Shown: in pieces, positions 49,030 through 58,284 of the stretch
Position numbering within the stretch: the stretch's first letter is position 1
How the letters are laid out: the number at the start of each line of letters is the position of its first letter
Source of the DNA: Curtobacterium sp. MCLR17_036
Lineage (GTDB): Bacteria > Actinomycetota > Actinomycetes > Actinomycetales > Microbacteriaceae
Assembly: GCF_003234445.2 (NCBI RefSeq)
Contig: NZ_CP126269.1
Span: forward strand, 682,001-746,000
Length of the DNA: 64,000 nucleotides
Direction: 5' to 3'
The notes under the pieces: model-generated
The model's database searches: none
What the model saw: the letters and a program-made list of their open reading frames with translations, nothing else
What the model was told of the DNA's origin: nothing
Made by a program: the position numbers and the translations under genes

Positions 49030-49542
49030 TCAGCGCTGACCGGTGTCCTTGCCGTACCGGACGAGTCGGGTGTTCGCGGTGGCGGCCGCCTCGGTCATGC
49101 GGGCGAGGAACGCCGTCACCAGGCGTGCCTCCTCCGGGTCGATCGCGACGAGCGCGGTGGCGATCTCGGTGCCGGCGAAGGCGAGGAACCGGCCGTTCTC
49201 GGCTCGGGCCGCCTCGGTGGCGCGGAGCGTCACGCGGCGGCGGTCGGTGCTCTCGCGGTGTCGCTCGACGTGGCCGGCGGTGACGAGTCGGTCGACGAGC
49301 ACGGTCGTGGCGCCGGAGGTCATGCCGATGCGCCGAGCGAGCTGCGCCGGCGAGATCGGTTCGCCGGCCTGCTCGGCCCACACGACCTGGCCGAGGGCGT
49401 TCGCGTCGGACACCGGCAGGTGCATCCAGGTCGACAGGTGCCGGTTCAGCTCGTCGAAGGTGACGGCCCAGTCGCGCAGCGCGTGCATGACGGCGACCTC
49501 GTCGTCGGACCAGGCCGTGGTGAGCGGGTCGATCTCGGGCAT
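49030..49542 (-). CDS. MarR-family transcriptional regulator
   Basis: 170 residues. Winged helix SPAQLARRIGMTSGATTVLVDRLVTAGHVERHRESTDRRRVTLRAT in the centre, flanked by dimerisation helices. Divergent from the FAD monooxygenase at 49638. CTTTACTGT/GTAAAG sites in the 95-base gap are plausible operators for both genes. The last codons are duplicated at 48207. Confidence 0.92.
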   Translation of the reverse strand: MPEIDPLTTAWSDDEVAVMHALRDWAVTFDELNRHLSTWMHLPVSDANALGQVVWAEQAGEPISPAQLARRIGMTSGATTVLVDRLVTAGHVERHRESTDRRRVTLRATEAARAENGRFLAFAGTEIATALVAIDPEEARLVTAFLARMTEAAATANTRLVRYGKDTGQR

Positions 49543-49550
49543 CCAGGAAC

Positions 49551-49579
49551 CTTTACTGTGGAGTGTCTTTACTGTAAAG
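49551..49579. promoter_or_regulatory. CTTTACTGTAAAG palindrome with adjacent half site
   Basis: Perfect palindrome CTTTAC-T-GTAAAG (49567-49579) and a second CTTTACTGT (49551-49559) 16 bases away, between divergent marR and monooxygenase genes. Likely MarR binding sites. Confidence 0.6.
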
Positions 49580-49637
49580 CACGGAGGTCGCGGCGCGACC
49601 GCAGCACGCCGACCCCGATCGAGCACAGGAGCAGACC

Positions 49638-50876
49638 ATGACCGCACCGCACGCAGTGATCTCAGGAGCCAGCATCGCAGGACTCTCGGCCGCCTGGTGG
49701 CTCCGGCGGACCGGGTGGTCCGTCACCGTCGTCGAGCGCGCCCCGCGGTTCCGTGACGGCGGCCAGAACGTCGACGTCCGTGGCGTCGCCCGGCAGGTGC
49801 TCGAGCGGATGGGGCTCGTCGAGGCCGTCCGCGCCGTGAACACCACCGAGACCGGCACCGTGCTCGTCGACCGCGACGGCGCCGTCCGCGCCGAGCTGCC
49901 GTCCGACGGCACCGACGGGGCGACCGCCGAGCTCGAGGTCCTGCGCGGCGACTTCGCGCGGACGATCCTCGACGCCCTGCCCGCCGGCGTGCAGTTCGTG
50001 TACGGCGAGCAGATCGACGACGTCGACGACGGCGGGCTCGCGACCGGCCGGGTGACCGTCACGACGTCGGCCGGTCGGGTGCTCCACGCGGACCTGCTCG
50101 TCGTCGCCGAGGGTGTGCGCTCCCGCACCCGTGCCCGGGTCTTCGGTGCGCCCGGCGACGTGGACACCCGCGACCTCGGGGTCACCATGGCCTTCGGCAC
50201 CATCCCGCGCACCGAGGCCGACGACGACCGGTGGCGCTGGTACAACGCCGTCGAGGGGCGCCAGGTGCACCTGCGACCCGACCCGTACGGCACCACCCGC
50301 GCGATCCTGGCGTTCGCGGGCGACGATGAGGACCTGACCGGGACGGACCGCGACGAACTGGTGCGTCGACTGCGTGCGCGCTACGCCGACGCCGGCTGGG
50401 AGTCCGAGCGCGTGCTCGACGGCTTCGCGTCGTCGGACGACCTGTACCTCGACGTGCTCACCCAGGTGCGCATGCCCTCGTGGCGGCGCGGGCGTGTGTG
50501 CGTGATCGGTGACGCCGCCTGGTGCGTGACGCCGATGGGCGGTGGGGGAGCGTCGCTCGCGCTCACGAGCGGGTACGTCCTCGCCGCCTCGCTCTCGCGC
50601 GTCGACACGTCGTCGGGCCCGCTCGACCGGCAGGCGCTCGACGCGGCGCTCGGTGCGTTCGACGAGTGGATGCGCCCGCTCGTCGACGACGTGCAGGGCA
50701 TCCCGCGGGGGATCGTGCGCTTCGCCTACCCGCAGACCGGGCTCGGGCTGGCCGTGCGGGGCGTGGCGGACAAGGTGATGACGTCGCGGCTCATGCGGCC
50801 GGTGGTGGCGCGGATCACACGGGTCGCCGACACCGACCGTCCGCTGCCGACGATCGTCGACGCCGAGCGGGTCTGA
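49638..50876 (+). CDS. FAD-dependent monooxygenase (PHBH/TetX-like group A)
   Basis: 412 residues. The FAD-binding start SGASIAGLSAAWWLRRTGWSVTVVER (8-33), the DG motif in LVVAEGVRSRTR and the second FAD motif CVIGDAAWCVTPMGGGGASLAL are intact. It hydroxylates aromatic or antibiotic substrates with NAD(P)H and oxygen. ATG follows AGGAGCAGACC. The divergent MarR gene suggests induction by the substrate, as in many detoxification or xenobiotic units. Confidence 0.93.
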   Translation: MTAPHAVISGASIAGLSAAWWLRRTGWSVTVVERAPRFRDGGQNVDVRGVARQVLERMGLVEAVRAVNTTETGTVLVDRDGAVRAELPSDGTDGATAELEVLRGDFARTILDALPAGVQFVYGEQIDDVDDGGLATGRVTVTTSAGRVLHADLLVVAEGVRSRTRARVFGAPGDVDTRDLGVTMAFGTIPRTEADDDRWRWYNAVEGRQVHLRPDPYGTTRAILAFAGDDEDLTGTDRDELVRRLRARYADAGWESERVLDGFASSDDLYLDVLTQVRMPSWRRGRVCVIGDAAWCVTPMGGGGASLALTSGYVLAASLSRVDTSSGPLDRQALDAALGAFDEWMRPLVDDVQGIPRGIVRFAYPQTGLGLAVRGVADKVMTSRLMRPVVARITRVADTDRPLPTIVDAERV

Positions 50877-50880
50877 GCGC

Positions 50881-51699
50881 TCAGGGGCCGGCGGGGCCGA
50901 TCGGGACGCGCAGCACGGTCGTGCCGCCGTCCCGCTCGACCGCGTCGGCCTCGGCGCGCGGCAGGCCGGCATCGGTCACGACGGTCGTCAGGGCGTCGAG
51001 CCCCATCACCCGGTACCGGCCGAACGTGCCGTACTTCGAGCTCGTCGCGACGAGCACCGTGGTCGAGGCGGCCCGCGCCGCCGCCTGCTTCGGCTCGACC
51101 TTCGACTCCGACGGGATGGTCACGCCGCGGCGCAGGTCCCAGGAGCTCGTGCTGAGGAACGCGATGTCGATGGAGAGCTCGGCGAGGACGATCGACGGCA
51201 GCCGACCGACGGTCGACTGGTTCTGCTTGTCCAGGCGACCACCGACCACGATCACCTCGATCGTCGGGTGGTCGAGGTACGAGGCGGCGATGACGAGGTC
51301 GTTCGTCACGATGGTCAGGTCGTGCAGGTGGTCGAGGTGCGGTCGCATCGCCTGCACGGTGGTGCCGGCGTCGAGGTAGACGGTCATCGACTCCCGGACC
51401 ATGCCCGCCGCCCGGGCGGCGACGGCGTCCTTCTCTCGGACCTCGGTCGTGGACTTCTCGGTGCGCGGGGGCTCGGTGGCCACGCGGGCGACGCTCTTGG
51501 CGCCGCCCTGGGTCGCGATGACCCGCCCCTGTTCCTCGAGCTCGGCGATGTCGCGGCGCACCGTCATGTGGCTCACGCCGAGCAGCGCGGCGAGCTGCCG
51601 GTAGCTCAGCACCGAGTCCTGCCGGAGGTGCCGGACGATGCGGTCACGGCGCTGCTCCGGGATCAGGGGTGGCTCGGACGACGGTTCGGTCGCGGACAT
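50881..51699 (-). CDS. DeoR-family transcriptional regulator
   Basis: 272 residues. N-terminal HTH: RRDRIVRHLRQDSVLSYRQLAALLGVSHMTVRRDIAELEEQGRV (about 20-62). The DeoR sugar-phosphate sensor domain has VYLDAGTTVQAM, IVTNDLVIA and VGGRLDKQNQSTVG. ATG 51699 is placed after GAGGGAGGTG. Downstream of otnK and otnC on the same strand, so it probably represses the acid-sugar operons and is relieved by a phosphorylated intermediate. Confidence 0.93.
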   Translation of the reverse strand: MSATEPSSEPPLIPEQRRDRIVRHLRQDSVLSYRQLAALLGVSHMTVRRDIAELEEQGRVIATQGGAKSVARVATEPPRTEKSTTEVREKDAVAARAAGMVRESMTVYLDAGTTVQAMRPHLDHLHDLTIVTNDLVIAASYLDHPTIEVIVVGGRLDKQNQSTVGRLPSIVLAELSIDIAFLSTSSWDLRRGVTIPSESKVEPKQAAARAASTTVLVATSSKYGTFGRYRVMGLDALTTVVTDAGLPRAEADAVERDGGTTVLRVPIGPAGP

Positions 51700-51718
51700 C
51701 GGCACCTCCCTCACACGG

Positions 51719-52408
51719 TCACTGTAGCGGCGTGCCGGGGTCCGATCCGCGCGGCGTCCAGGGGGTCCCGGACCGCTCGGCGAGCTCGTGCGCCTGGGCG
51801 TCGCTGAGCAGCCGGCGGTCGTGACCGGCGGTGAGCACCGCGATGCGGCACGCCTCCTCGAGCTCGATCGCGGCAGCCAGGGCGTCGTCGACGTCGGTCC
51901 CGCTCACGACCTGCCCGTGGTTCGCCAGCAGGACGGCTCGGGAGGGCACCGGTTCGTCCCGGATGAGCGCGCCGATCTCGGGGTCGCCGGGGGCGCGGTA
52001 GGGGATGAGCGGGGTCTGCCCGACGCGCATCACGAAGTACGGGGTGATCGGTGGCACGGCGCTCGTCGACGACCAGGGGGCCAGGCACGACGCGGCGACC
52101 GCGAACGGCGAGTGCACGTGGACACACGCACCGTGTCCGGCGTTCCTGGCGTACATCGCGAGGTGCATGGCGACCTCCTTCGACGGACGGGGGCCGGCGA
52201 CGTGCACGCCGTCGAGGGTGAGCTCCGCGACGTCCTCGGTGCGCAGGTCGCCGAGATCGGTACCGGTGCCGGTCATCGCGACGCGGCCGTCGCGGACGAC
52301 GCTGATGTTGCCGGAGCTGCCCGGGCTCAGCCCGGCGGCGGCGAGGCGTCTGCCGGTCGCGGCGAGGACCGCGGTGACCGCGGTGGTCCAGTCGTCGTCG
52401 GTGGTCAT
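51719..52408 (-). CDS. otnC: 3-oxo-tetronate 4-phosphate decarboxylase-like class II aldolase
   Basis: 229 residues of the class II aldolase/adducin family. Phosphate-site motifs are SPGSSGNISV and TGTGTDLGDL, the catalytic Glu is in RPSKEVAMHL, and zinc ligands are in HVHSPF and ANHGQVV. Beside an OtnK-type kinase, the OtnC role fits: decarboxylating 3-oxo-tetronate 4-phosphate to dihydroxyacetone phosphate. The ATG overlaps the kinase stop by four bases. A fuculose-phosphate-aldolase activity cannot be excluded from sequence alone. Confidence 0.82.
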   Translation of the reverse strand: MTTDDDWTTAVTAVLAATGRRLAAAGLSPGSSGNISVVRDGRVAMTGTGTDLGDLRTEDVAELTLDGVHVAGPRPSKEVAMHLAMYARNAGHGACVHVHSPFAVAASCLAPWSSTSAVPPITPYFVMRVGQTPLIPYRAPGDPEIGALIRDEPVPSRAVLLANHGQVVSGTDVDDALAAAIELEEACRIAVLTAGHDRRLLSDAQAHELAERSGTPWTPRGSDPGTPLQ

Positions 52409-53625
52409 GCGAGGGCCTCCCACGCGGTCGTGTACATGTCCGGCGCCCCGAAGTTCCCGGACTTCAGCGCGATCGCGATCCGCTCGCCGGCCGAGGTGGC
52501 GCCCTCGGCCCAGCACACCCCGGGCGCGATGACCGCGCCGACGGTCAGCCGCTCGATGCCGAGCCGCGAGACGACGGCGCCCGAGGTCTCGCCGCCGGCG
52601 ACGATGCACCGGGTGAAGCCGAGCGGGACGGCCTGCGCGACGACCTCGGACAGTGCGTGCTCGATGCGGGCGGAGCTGGCGGCGTCGTCGGAGACGTCGT
52701 CCGGGTCGCCGACGCTGAAGACGACGGGCGCGCTGCCCTCCGGCTGGTCGGTCAACCAGGTGAGGGTGTCCGCGACCTCGCCCTCCGGGTCGGTGGCGAG
52801 GCGCGCGACGTCCAGCCGACGGGTGGGGGAGCCGGCGGCGGCCGCCGCGGCGATCTGCTCGCGGGTCCGCGCGGAGGCGCTGCCGCAGACCACGAGCCGT
52901 CGGCCCGGCGCAGCCACGAACGCGGTGGCCGTGTCGGAGCCGCCGGGGGCGGTGCCGATCGCGAGCCCGGAGCCGCCGGAGCGCAGCACGTCGTCCGCGG
53001 TCGCGGCGGCGATCACGCCGAGGTCCTCGTCGTCGACGGCGTCGACCACGAGGTACTGGGCGTCCGCCGCGTCGAGTGCGGCGCGGACCGCTGCGGCGCC
53101 CTGCCGGACGACGGCGAGGTGCACCTCGTCGACGGAGCGGCTCGTCTGCGGCACGAGCAGGTCGACGATGCGCGACCGGGTCATCGGGGTGAGCGGGTGG
53201 TGCCGCATCGACGAGTGCTCGAGCAGGTCGGACCCGACGAAGAGGTGCCCCTGGTAGGTGGTGCGGCCGTTGGCGGGGAAGGCCGGGACGACGACGCACC
53301 GGGACGCCCCGGTGCGCTGCACCAGGGCGTCGAGCACCGGCCCGATGTTGCCGCGGTCGGTCGAGTCGAAGGTCGAGCAGTACTTCACGGTGAAGCGGGT
53401 GTGGCCGGCGGCGACCAGCCGGTCGTGGGCGGCGAGGCTCTCGGTGACGGCGGTCTCGACCGGGGCCGTGCGCGTCTTCAGCGCGATGACGACGACGTCC
53501 GCCTCGGGGGCGGCGGCAGCGGTGCGACCGGTCAGCACCTCCGTCCGGTACCCCCGTGCGGCGTAGGCCGTCGCGATGTCGGTCGCCCCGGTGAAGTCGT
53601 CGGCGATGACGCCCATCGTTGCCAT
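52405..53625 (-). CDS. otnK: 3-oxo-tetronate kinase-like DUF1537 (four-carbon acid sugar) kinase
   Basis: 406 residues, ATP-dependent. N-terminal substrate domain: IADDFTGATDIATAYA (8-23), YCSTFDSTDRGNIGPV and ANGRTTYQGHLF. C-terminal nucleotide domain: RCIVAGGETSGAVV and KSGNFGAPD. This is the DUF1537 architecture that phosphorylates four-carbon acid sugars. First gene of the leftward unit otnK-otnC-deoR, divergent from the dehydrogenase at 53789. Confidence 0.9.
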   Translation of the reverse strand: MATMGVIADDFTGATDIATAYAARGYRTEVLTGRTAAAAPEADVVVIALKTRTAPVETAVTESLAAHDRLVAAGHTRFTVKYCSTFDSTDRGNIGPVLDALVQRTGASRCVVVPAFPANGRTTYQGHLFVGSDLLEHSSMRHHPLTPMTRSRIVDLLVPQTSRSVDEVHLAVVRQGAAAVRAALDAADAQYLVVDAVDDEDLGVIAAATADDVLRSGGSGLAIGTAPGGSDTATAFVAAPGRRLVVCGSASARTREQIAAAAAAGSPTRRLDVARLATDPEGEVADTLTWLTDQPEGSAPVVFSVGDPDDVSDDAASSARIEHALSEVVAQAVPLGFTRCIVAGGETSGAVVSRLGIERLTVGAVIAPGVCWAEGATSAGERIAIALKSGNFGAPDMYTTAWEALA

Positions 53626-53695
53626 GTCGTTCCCTCCCGGCGGCCAGCGGTGCCCGCCCTCTGGATGAGACTACACGTGAATCTGTGTGATGAAA

Positions 53696-53726
53696 GTTGA
53701 ACAACTGTGACAGGCGGTGTTACGGT
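53696..53726 (+). promoter_or_regulatory. Promoter of the rightward acid-sugar operon with palindrome
   Basis: TTGAAC (53697-53702), 18 bases, TACGGT (53721-53726). The -35 is embedded in the palindrome GTTGAACAAC (53696-53705), a possible DeoR site lying in the 163-base divergent gap. A GTGTGA-type word upstream (53685-53690) might serve the other direction. Confidence 0.5.
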
Positions 53727-53788
53727 GACGGACGACCGGCGGGCATCCCCTTCGCCCGGCGGTCGCATCGACGACGAGACGAGGACCG

Positions 53789-55102
53789 ATGACGATCCAG
53801 CAGCCGACCGGCGCGCAGACCCGTGTGGCACTGACCGGAGCACGCGGCGGGTACGGGCGCACGCTCCTGGCACAGCTCCGGAACGTCGCGGACATGACGC
53901 CCACTGTGCTCGTCGACCCGGACGTCGACGGCGTCCGCGCGATGCTCGACGACCTCGCCGTCACCGACGTCGCCGTCGTGCCGGACCTGGTCGACGTCGA
54001 CTGGAGCGCCGTCGACGTGCTCGTCGAGGCCACCGGACGCGTCGCCGCGGGCGTCGCGTACGCCGAGGCGGCGATCGCGCACGGCGTGCACGTGGTGATG
54101 GTGAGCAAGGAGGTCGAGACGGTCGCCGGTGTCGCGCTCGCCGCGACCGCCGCTGCCGCCGGCGTCCGGTACCTGCCCGGGGACGGCGACCAGCCCGCGA
54201 ACCTGGTCCGCCTGGTCGCCTGGGTCGAGCGGGTCGGTCTCGAGGTCGTCGCGCTCGGCAAGTCCGGCGAGTACGACCTGGTCTTCGACCCCGCCGCGGG
54301 TACGGTGACCCAGGTCGACGAGCGCATCGACGCGCCCGGCATGGCCGAGCTCCTCGCGCTCGGCGACGACCTGCACGCGACCCTCGACGCCCGGGCACGG
54401 CTCGTCGCGCCGCTCAAGCGCCGGGCCGCGGCGGACCACTGCGAGATGACGGTCGTCGCGCAGTACACCGGGTACACCGCCGACCGCGAGGACCTGCACT
54501 ACCCGGTCGTCCGCACGGCCGAGCTCGCCGACGTGTACGCCGCCCGCGCCGACGGCGGGATCACGGGCCGTCCCGGCAGCCTCGACGTCTTCTCGATGCT
54601 CCGTCTGCCGGACGAGGCCAGCTTCGGCGGCGGCGTGTTCGTCGTGGTGCGCACGGGCGACCCCGAGACGTGGACGCTGCTGGCCGGCAAGGGGCACGTC
54701 GTCAGCCGCGACGGCCGCTACGCCTGCGTGTTCTGGCCGTACCACCTGATGGGCGTGGAGACCCCGCTCACCATCGCGGCCGCGGTCGAGGACACCGCCA
54801 CGACCCCGGTGCCGAGCCAGTCGTCGGTGCTCGCCGGCCGGACCGCCGCGCCCGTCGCCGCGGGGACGGTGTTCCGGGTCGCCGGGCACCACCACGAGGT
54901 GTCCGGCATCGACCCCGTGCTGCTGTCCGCCGCCGAGGCGGCCGAGGGCACGGCCCCGTTCTACCTGCTCGGCGGCGCGCGCCTGGTGCGCGACCTGCCC
55001 GCCGGGCACCTGCTGACCTTCGACGACCTCGAGGACGTCGACCCGACCGGCCGCCGCCTGTTCGACCAGGCCCGCGCCGCGTACCAGGGGACCGTCCGAT
55101 GA
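53789..55102 (+). CDS. NAD(P)-dependent oxidoreductase with C-terminal SAF domain
   Basis: 437 residues. Homoserine-dehydrogenase-like Rossmann part (VALTGARGGYGRTLLAQL, about 13-30; VDVLVEATGR, VHVVMVSKEVET), a long middle domain and a SAF-like C-terminus (AAGTVFRVAGHH ... ARLVRDLPAGHLLTFDDLE). Such proteins often accompany DUF1537 kinases and are thought to oxidise acid-sugar hydroxyls, though few are characterised. ATG 53789 follows GAGGACCG. First gene of the rightward operon, overlapping the MFS gene by four bases. Confidence 0.8.
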   Translation: MTIQQPTGAQTRVALTGARGGYGRTLLAQLRNVADMTPTVLVDPDVDGVRAMLDDLAVTDVAVVPDLVDVDWSAVDVLVEATGRVAAGVAYAEAAIAHGVHVVMVSKEVETVAGVALAATAAAAGVRYLPGDGDQPANLVRLVAWVERVGLEVVALGKSGEYDLVFDPAAGTVTQVDERIDAPGMAELLALGDDLHATLDARARLVAPLKRRAAADHCEMTVVAQYTGYTADREDLHYPVVRTAELADVYAARADGGITGRPGSLDVFSMLRLPDEASFGGGVFVVVRTGDPETWTLLAGKGHVVSRDGRYACVFWPYHLMGVETPLTIAAAVEDTATTPVPSQSSVLAGRTAAPVAAGTVFRVAGHHHEVSGIDPVLLSAAEAAEGTAPFYLLGGARLVRDLPAGHLLTFDDLEDVDPTGRRLFDQARAAYQGTVR

Positions 55103-56391
55103 GCGCCACCACGCGGCTCGAGCGCGACGGCGGCACCGCCACCGCACGGCCGACCCGCATCCGCTGGGCGATCGTGGTCCTGCTCTTCGTCTTCTACACG
55201 ATCAACAGCGTCGACCGCAGCGCCCTCAGCGTGGCGCTGCCCTTCATCAGCGAGGACTTCCACGTCTCCGGCACGGTGCAGGGCATCATCCTCAGCTCGT
55301 TCTTCTGGTCGTACTGCCTGCTCCAGATCCCCGGTGGCCTGACGGTCGACCGGTTCGGCCCGCGCACCGTCATCGGGATCGCCTCGGTCGTCTGGGGATC
55401 GTTCATGGCGGTCGCCGGCTTCGCGGCCAACGCCGTCATGCTCGTGCTCTCGCGCATCGGTCTCGGCGCGTTCGAGGCGCCGTTCATGCCGGCCGCGTCG
55501 ACCCTGGTGTCGAAGTGGATGCCGCCGCGGAAGCGGGCGAGCGGGGTCACCCTGATCGACAGCGGCGCTCCGCTCGGCGCCGCGGTCGGCGGGCTCCTCG
55601 TCGCCTGGCTGATCGGGGCCACCGGGTCGTGGCGCGTCTCCTTCGTCATCATCGGTGTGGCCACCGTGCTGTTCGGGATCGGTGCGTGGGCCTACCTGCG
55701 CAACCGGCCGGCCGAGCACCGCTCCGTGAACGCGGCCGAGATCGCCCTCATCGAGCAGGCCGAGGACGAGCAGCAGGACCGCCCCGGCGTGAGCCGCGCC
55801 AACGTCGTCGCGATGGTCATCGGTCGTCTCGCGTGGGCGATGGTGTTCTGGGGCCTGGTCACGTGGGGGCCGAGCTACCTGTCCGCGGCCCGTGGCCTCG
55901 ACCTGTCGGCGCTCGGCTTCGCGACCTTCCTCATCTTCCTCTGCGGCGCGGTCGGCGAGATCCTCAGCGGGTTCCTGGCCGACCGGCTGCAGCGCCGGTT
56001 CAGCCGGAACGTCGCGTTCAAGCTGCTCTTCGGCGGGTCCGGCGCCCTGAGCCTCGCCGCACTGGTCGCCCTGCCGTTCGTCAGCGACGCCGGCATCGCC
56101 ATCGCACTGCTCTGCGTCGGGGTGTTCTGCAACCTGTTCGGCGGCCTCTACTGGACCATCCCCTCGATGCTCGCCAAGCCGAGCAACGTCGGCGTCGTCG
56201 GCGGCGTGATGAACTTCGCCGGCACCGCCGCGGGCATCATCGTGCCGATCGCCGCCGGCGTGCTGCTCGACCTGACCGGCGGCTACACCGCGGTGCTCGT
56301 GTTCCTCGCGGTCGCGGCGGCCGTCTACCTGGTCGGCTCGCTCTCCATCAACTTCGCCGGGAACGCCCGGACGGGTGCGGCCCGTGCCTGA
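55099..56391 (+). CDS. MFS transporter, anion:cation symporter-like
   Basis: 430 residues with 12 helices. FYTINSVDRSALSVALPFISEDF, GGLTVDRFGPR and FEAPFMPAASTLVSKWMPPRKRA match ACS-type carriers (GudP, ExuT, GarP) that import hexuronates and aldarates with protons. Given OtnK/OtnC and the dehydrogenase beside it, a short sugar acid such as a tetronate is the likely cargo. Overlaps neighbours at both ends. Confidence 0.9.
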   Translation: MSATTRLERDGGTATARPTRIRWAIVVLLFVFYTINSVDRSALSVALPFISEDFHVSGTVQGIILSSFFWSYCLLQIPGGLTVDRFGPRTVIGIASVVWGSFMAVAGFAANAVMLVLSRIGLGAFEAPFMPAASTLVSKWMPPRKRASGVTLIDSGAPLGAAVGGLLVAWLIGATGSWRVSFVIIGVATVLFGIGAWAYLRNRPAEHRSVNAAEIALIEQAEDEQQDRPGVSRANVVAMVIGRLAWAMVFWGLVTWGPSYLSAARGLDLSALGFATFLIFLCGAVGEILSGFLADRLQRRFSRNVAFKLLFGGSGALSLAALVALPFVSDAGIAIALLCVGVFCNLFGGLYWTIPSMLAKPSNVGVVGGVMNFAGTAAGIIVPIAAGVLLDLTGGYTAVLVFLAVAAAVYLVGSLSINFAGNARTGAARA

Positions 56392-57319
56392 CCCCGGGTA
56401 CCGCGGTCCGGTCATCGACGCGCACCACCACCTGTGGGACCTGTCCGACGACCGGTACCCGTGGCTCCGGCCCGACGTGCTCGTGCCGCACCGGTACGGC
56501 GACTACACGGCGGTGAAGCACGACTACCGCCCCGAGGACCTGCTGCGCGACGCGGCTGGTCAGCACCTCGTCGCCACCGTCACGATGGAGGCCGAGTGGG
56601 ACCCGGAGGACCCGGTGGGCGAGACCCGGTTCCTCGAGCGGACGGCGTCCGCGTCCGGGGTCCCCGGCGCGATGGCCGCGCAGGCGCGGCTCGACGCCGA
56701 GGACGTCGCCGAGGTGCTCGCCGAGCAGGCGTCGCACCCGTCGGTCCGGAGCATCCGGCACAAGCCGGGAGGCCCGGCCCGCCTCGAGCAGGTCGGCTCC
56801 GGTCGCACCCGCATGAGCGACCCCCGCTGGCGTGCGGGCTACGCGCTGCTCGCGACCCACGGACTGCACTTCGAACTCCAGACGCCGTGGTGGAACCTGC
56901 ACGAGGCCGCCGAGCTCGCCGCGGACCACCCGGAGACGCTCGTCGTCGTGAACCACGCCGGGGTCCTGCTCGACCACCGATCGGAGACCGTCGCGGGGTG
57001 GCGTGACGCCGTGACCACCGTCGCGCAGCTGCCGAACGTCGTGGTGAAGGCCTCCGGCCTGTGCACCGAGGACGACGGCTGGGACCCGGTGGCCAACCGC
57101 GAGGTCGTCCGCACCCTCGTCAGCACCTTCGGCGCCGACCGCGTGATGTTCGGCAGCAACTTCCCGGTCGACGGCATGTTCACCACCTACGCGGCGATGC
57201 TCGACGGTCTCCGGTCGATCCTCGCCGACCTGCCCGACGCCGACCAGCGCGCGGTGTTCCACGACACGGCTGACCGCGTCTACCGGCCCGCCCGCATCCC
57301 CGAGGAGCGACGACCATGA
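56384..57319 (+). CDS. Amidohydrolase 2 family metal-dependent hydrolase
   Basis: 311 residues. Metal-binding HxH in DAHHHLWDL near the N-terminus, VTMEAEW, SIRHKPGG, VVVNHAG and the final Asp-containing MFGSNFPVDG are the expected amidohydrolase-2 landmarks (lactonase/decarboxylase group). GTG 56384 inside the MFS gene's end is used; GTG 56375 is an alternative. A sugar-acid lactonase role suits the neighbourhood. The next gene is a diverged paralogue. Confidence 0.85.
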   Translation: MPDPGYRGPVIDAHHHLWDLSDDRYPWLRPDVLVPHRYGDYTAVKHDYRPEDLLRDAAGQHLVATVTMEAEWDPEDPVGETRFLERTASASGVPGAMAAQARLDAEDVAEVLAEQASHPSVRSIRHKPGGPARLEQVGSGRTRMSDPRWRAGYALLATHGLHFELQTPWWNLHEAAELAADHPETLVVVNHAGVLLDHRSETVAGWRDAVTTVAQLPNVVVKASGLCTEDDGWDPVANREVVRTLVSTFGADRVMFGSNFPVDGMFTTYAAMLDGLRSILADLPDADQRAVFHDTADRVYRPARIPEERRP

Positions 57320-58260
57320 CCACCCCGAGCGAGCACCGCCCGCGGATCCTCGACGCGCACCACCACTTCTGGGACCTGGACGGCGACGGCCACTGGCCGT
57401 GGATCCAGACCGACGTCGACCCCGACTTCTTCCTCGGCGACTACGCCGCGATGCGCCACACGTTCATGCCCGACGAGTACCGACGGGCCACCGCCGGGTG
57501 GGACGTCGTCGGCACGGTGCACTGCGAGGCCGAGCGGTCCCGCACGGAACAGGTCGAGGAGTCCGCGTGGCTCACCGCCCTGCACGCCGCCGACCCGCGG
57601 TTCCCGATGGCGGCGGTCGGACACGTCTACTTCACCCAGCCCGACCTCGACGAGGTGCTCGCCGGGCACGCGGCGCACCCGCTCGTCCGCGGCATCCGGT
57701 CGAAGCCGGTCACCTCGGTCGGGCCGGGTGCCTCGGTCCGCGGTCTGCCCGGTTCCATGCAGGACCCGGTGTGGCTCGCGGGGCTGCACCGCCTCGCCGA
57801 GCACGACTTCAGCTGGGACCTCCGGGTGCCGTACCACCACCTCGCCGAGGCCGCCGACGTCGTCCGGGACATCCCGGGGACCACCGTCGTCGTGAACCAC
57901 TGCGGTCTGCCGCTCGACCGCAGCGACGACGGGATGCGGATCTGGCGCGACGGCCTGGAGGCGCTCGCCGCCCTGCCGAACACCGTCGTCAAGGTGTCCG
58001 AGCTCGGCCTGCCGGGGAACCGGTGGGACCGCGCCTCGAACGAGGTGGTCGTGCGCGAGACCCTCGCCGTCTTCGGCCACGACCGCTCGATGTTCGCCTC
58101 GAACCTGCCCGTCGCGACCCTCACCGCGCCCGACTTCGACGAGGTCGTCGACACCGTCCTGTCCGGCGCCGCCGGCGCCACCCCCGACCAGCTCGACGCG
58201 CTCTTCCACGGCACCGCCGCGCGCGTCTACCGCATCCCGCTCACCGACACCGTCGGCTGA
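57316..58260 (+). CDS. Amidohydrolase 2 family metal-dependent hydrolase, paralogue
   Basis: 314 residues, same layout as its neighbour: DAHHHFWDLDGDG, GTVHCEAERS, IRSKPVTSVG, VVVNHCGLPL and MFASNLPVATL. The final motif has SNLPV in place of SNFPVDG. The replaced residue after the proline could alter the metal site or substrate. ATG overlaps the upstream stop by four bases. Two lactonase-like enzymes in a row suggest two lactone substrates or a hetero-pair. Confidence 0.85.
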   Translation: MTTPSEHRPRILDAHHHFWDLDGDGHWPWIQTDVDPDFFLGDYAAMRHTFMPDEYRRATAGWDVVGTVHCEAERSRTEQVEESAWLTALHAADPRFPMAAVGHVYFTQPDLDEVLAGHAAHPLVRGIRSKPVTSVGPGASVRGLPGSMQDPVWLAGLHRLAEHDFSWDLRVPYHHLAEAADVVRDIPGTTVVVNHCGLPLDRSDDGMRIWRDGLEALAALPNTVVKVSELGLPGNRWDRASNEVVVRETLAVFGHDRSMFASNLPVATLTAPDFDEVVDTVLSGAAGATPDQLDALFHGTAARVYRIPLTDTVG

Positions 58261-58284
58261 CCAGCACCCGAACGAAGGAACCCG

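Noticed and set aside
53707..55100. Long plus-strand frame reading into the MFS gene from 53707
   Set aside because: The part before 55099 is the wrong frame of the SAF dehydrogenase; the MFS gene has its own ATG at the overlap.
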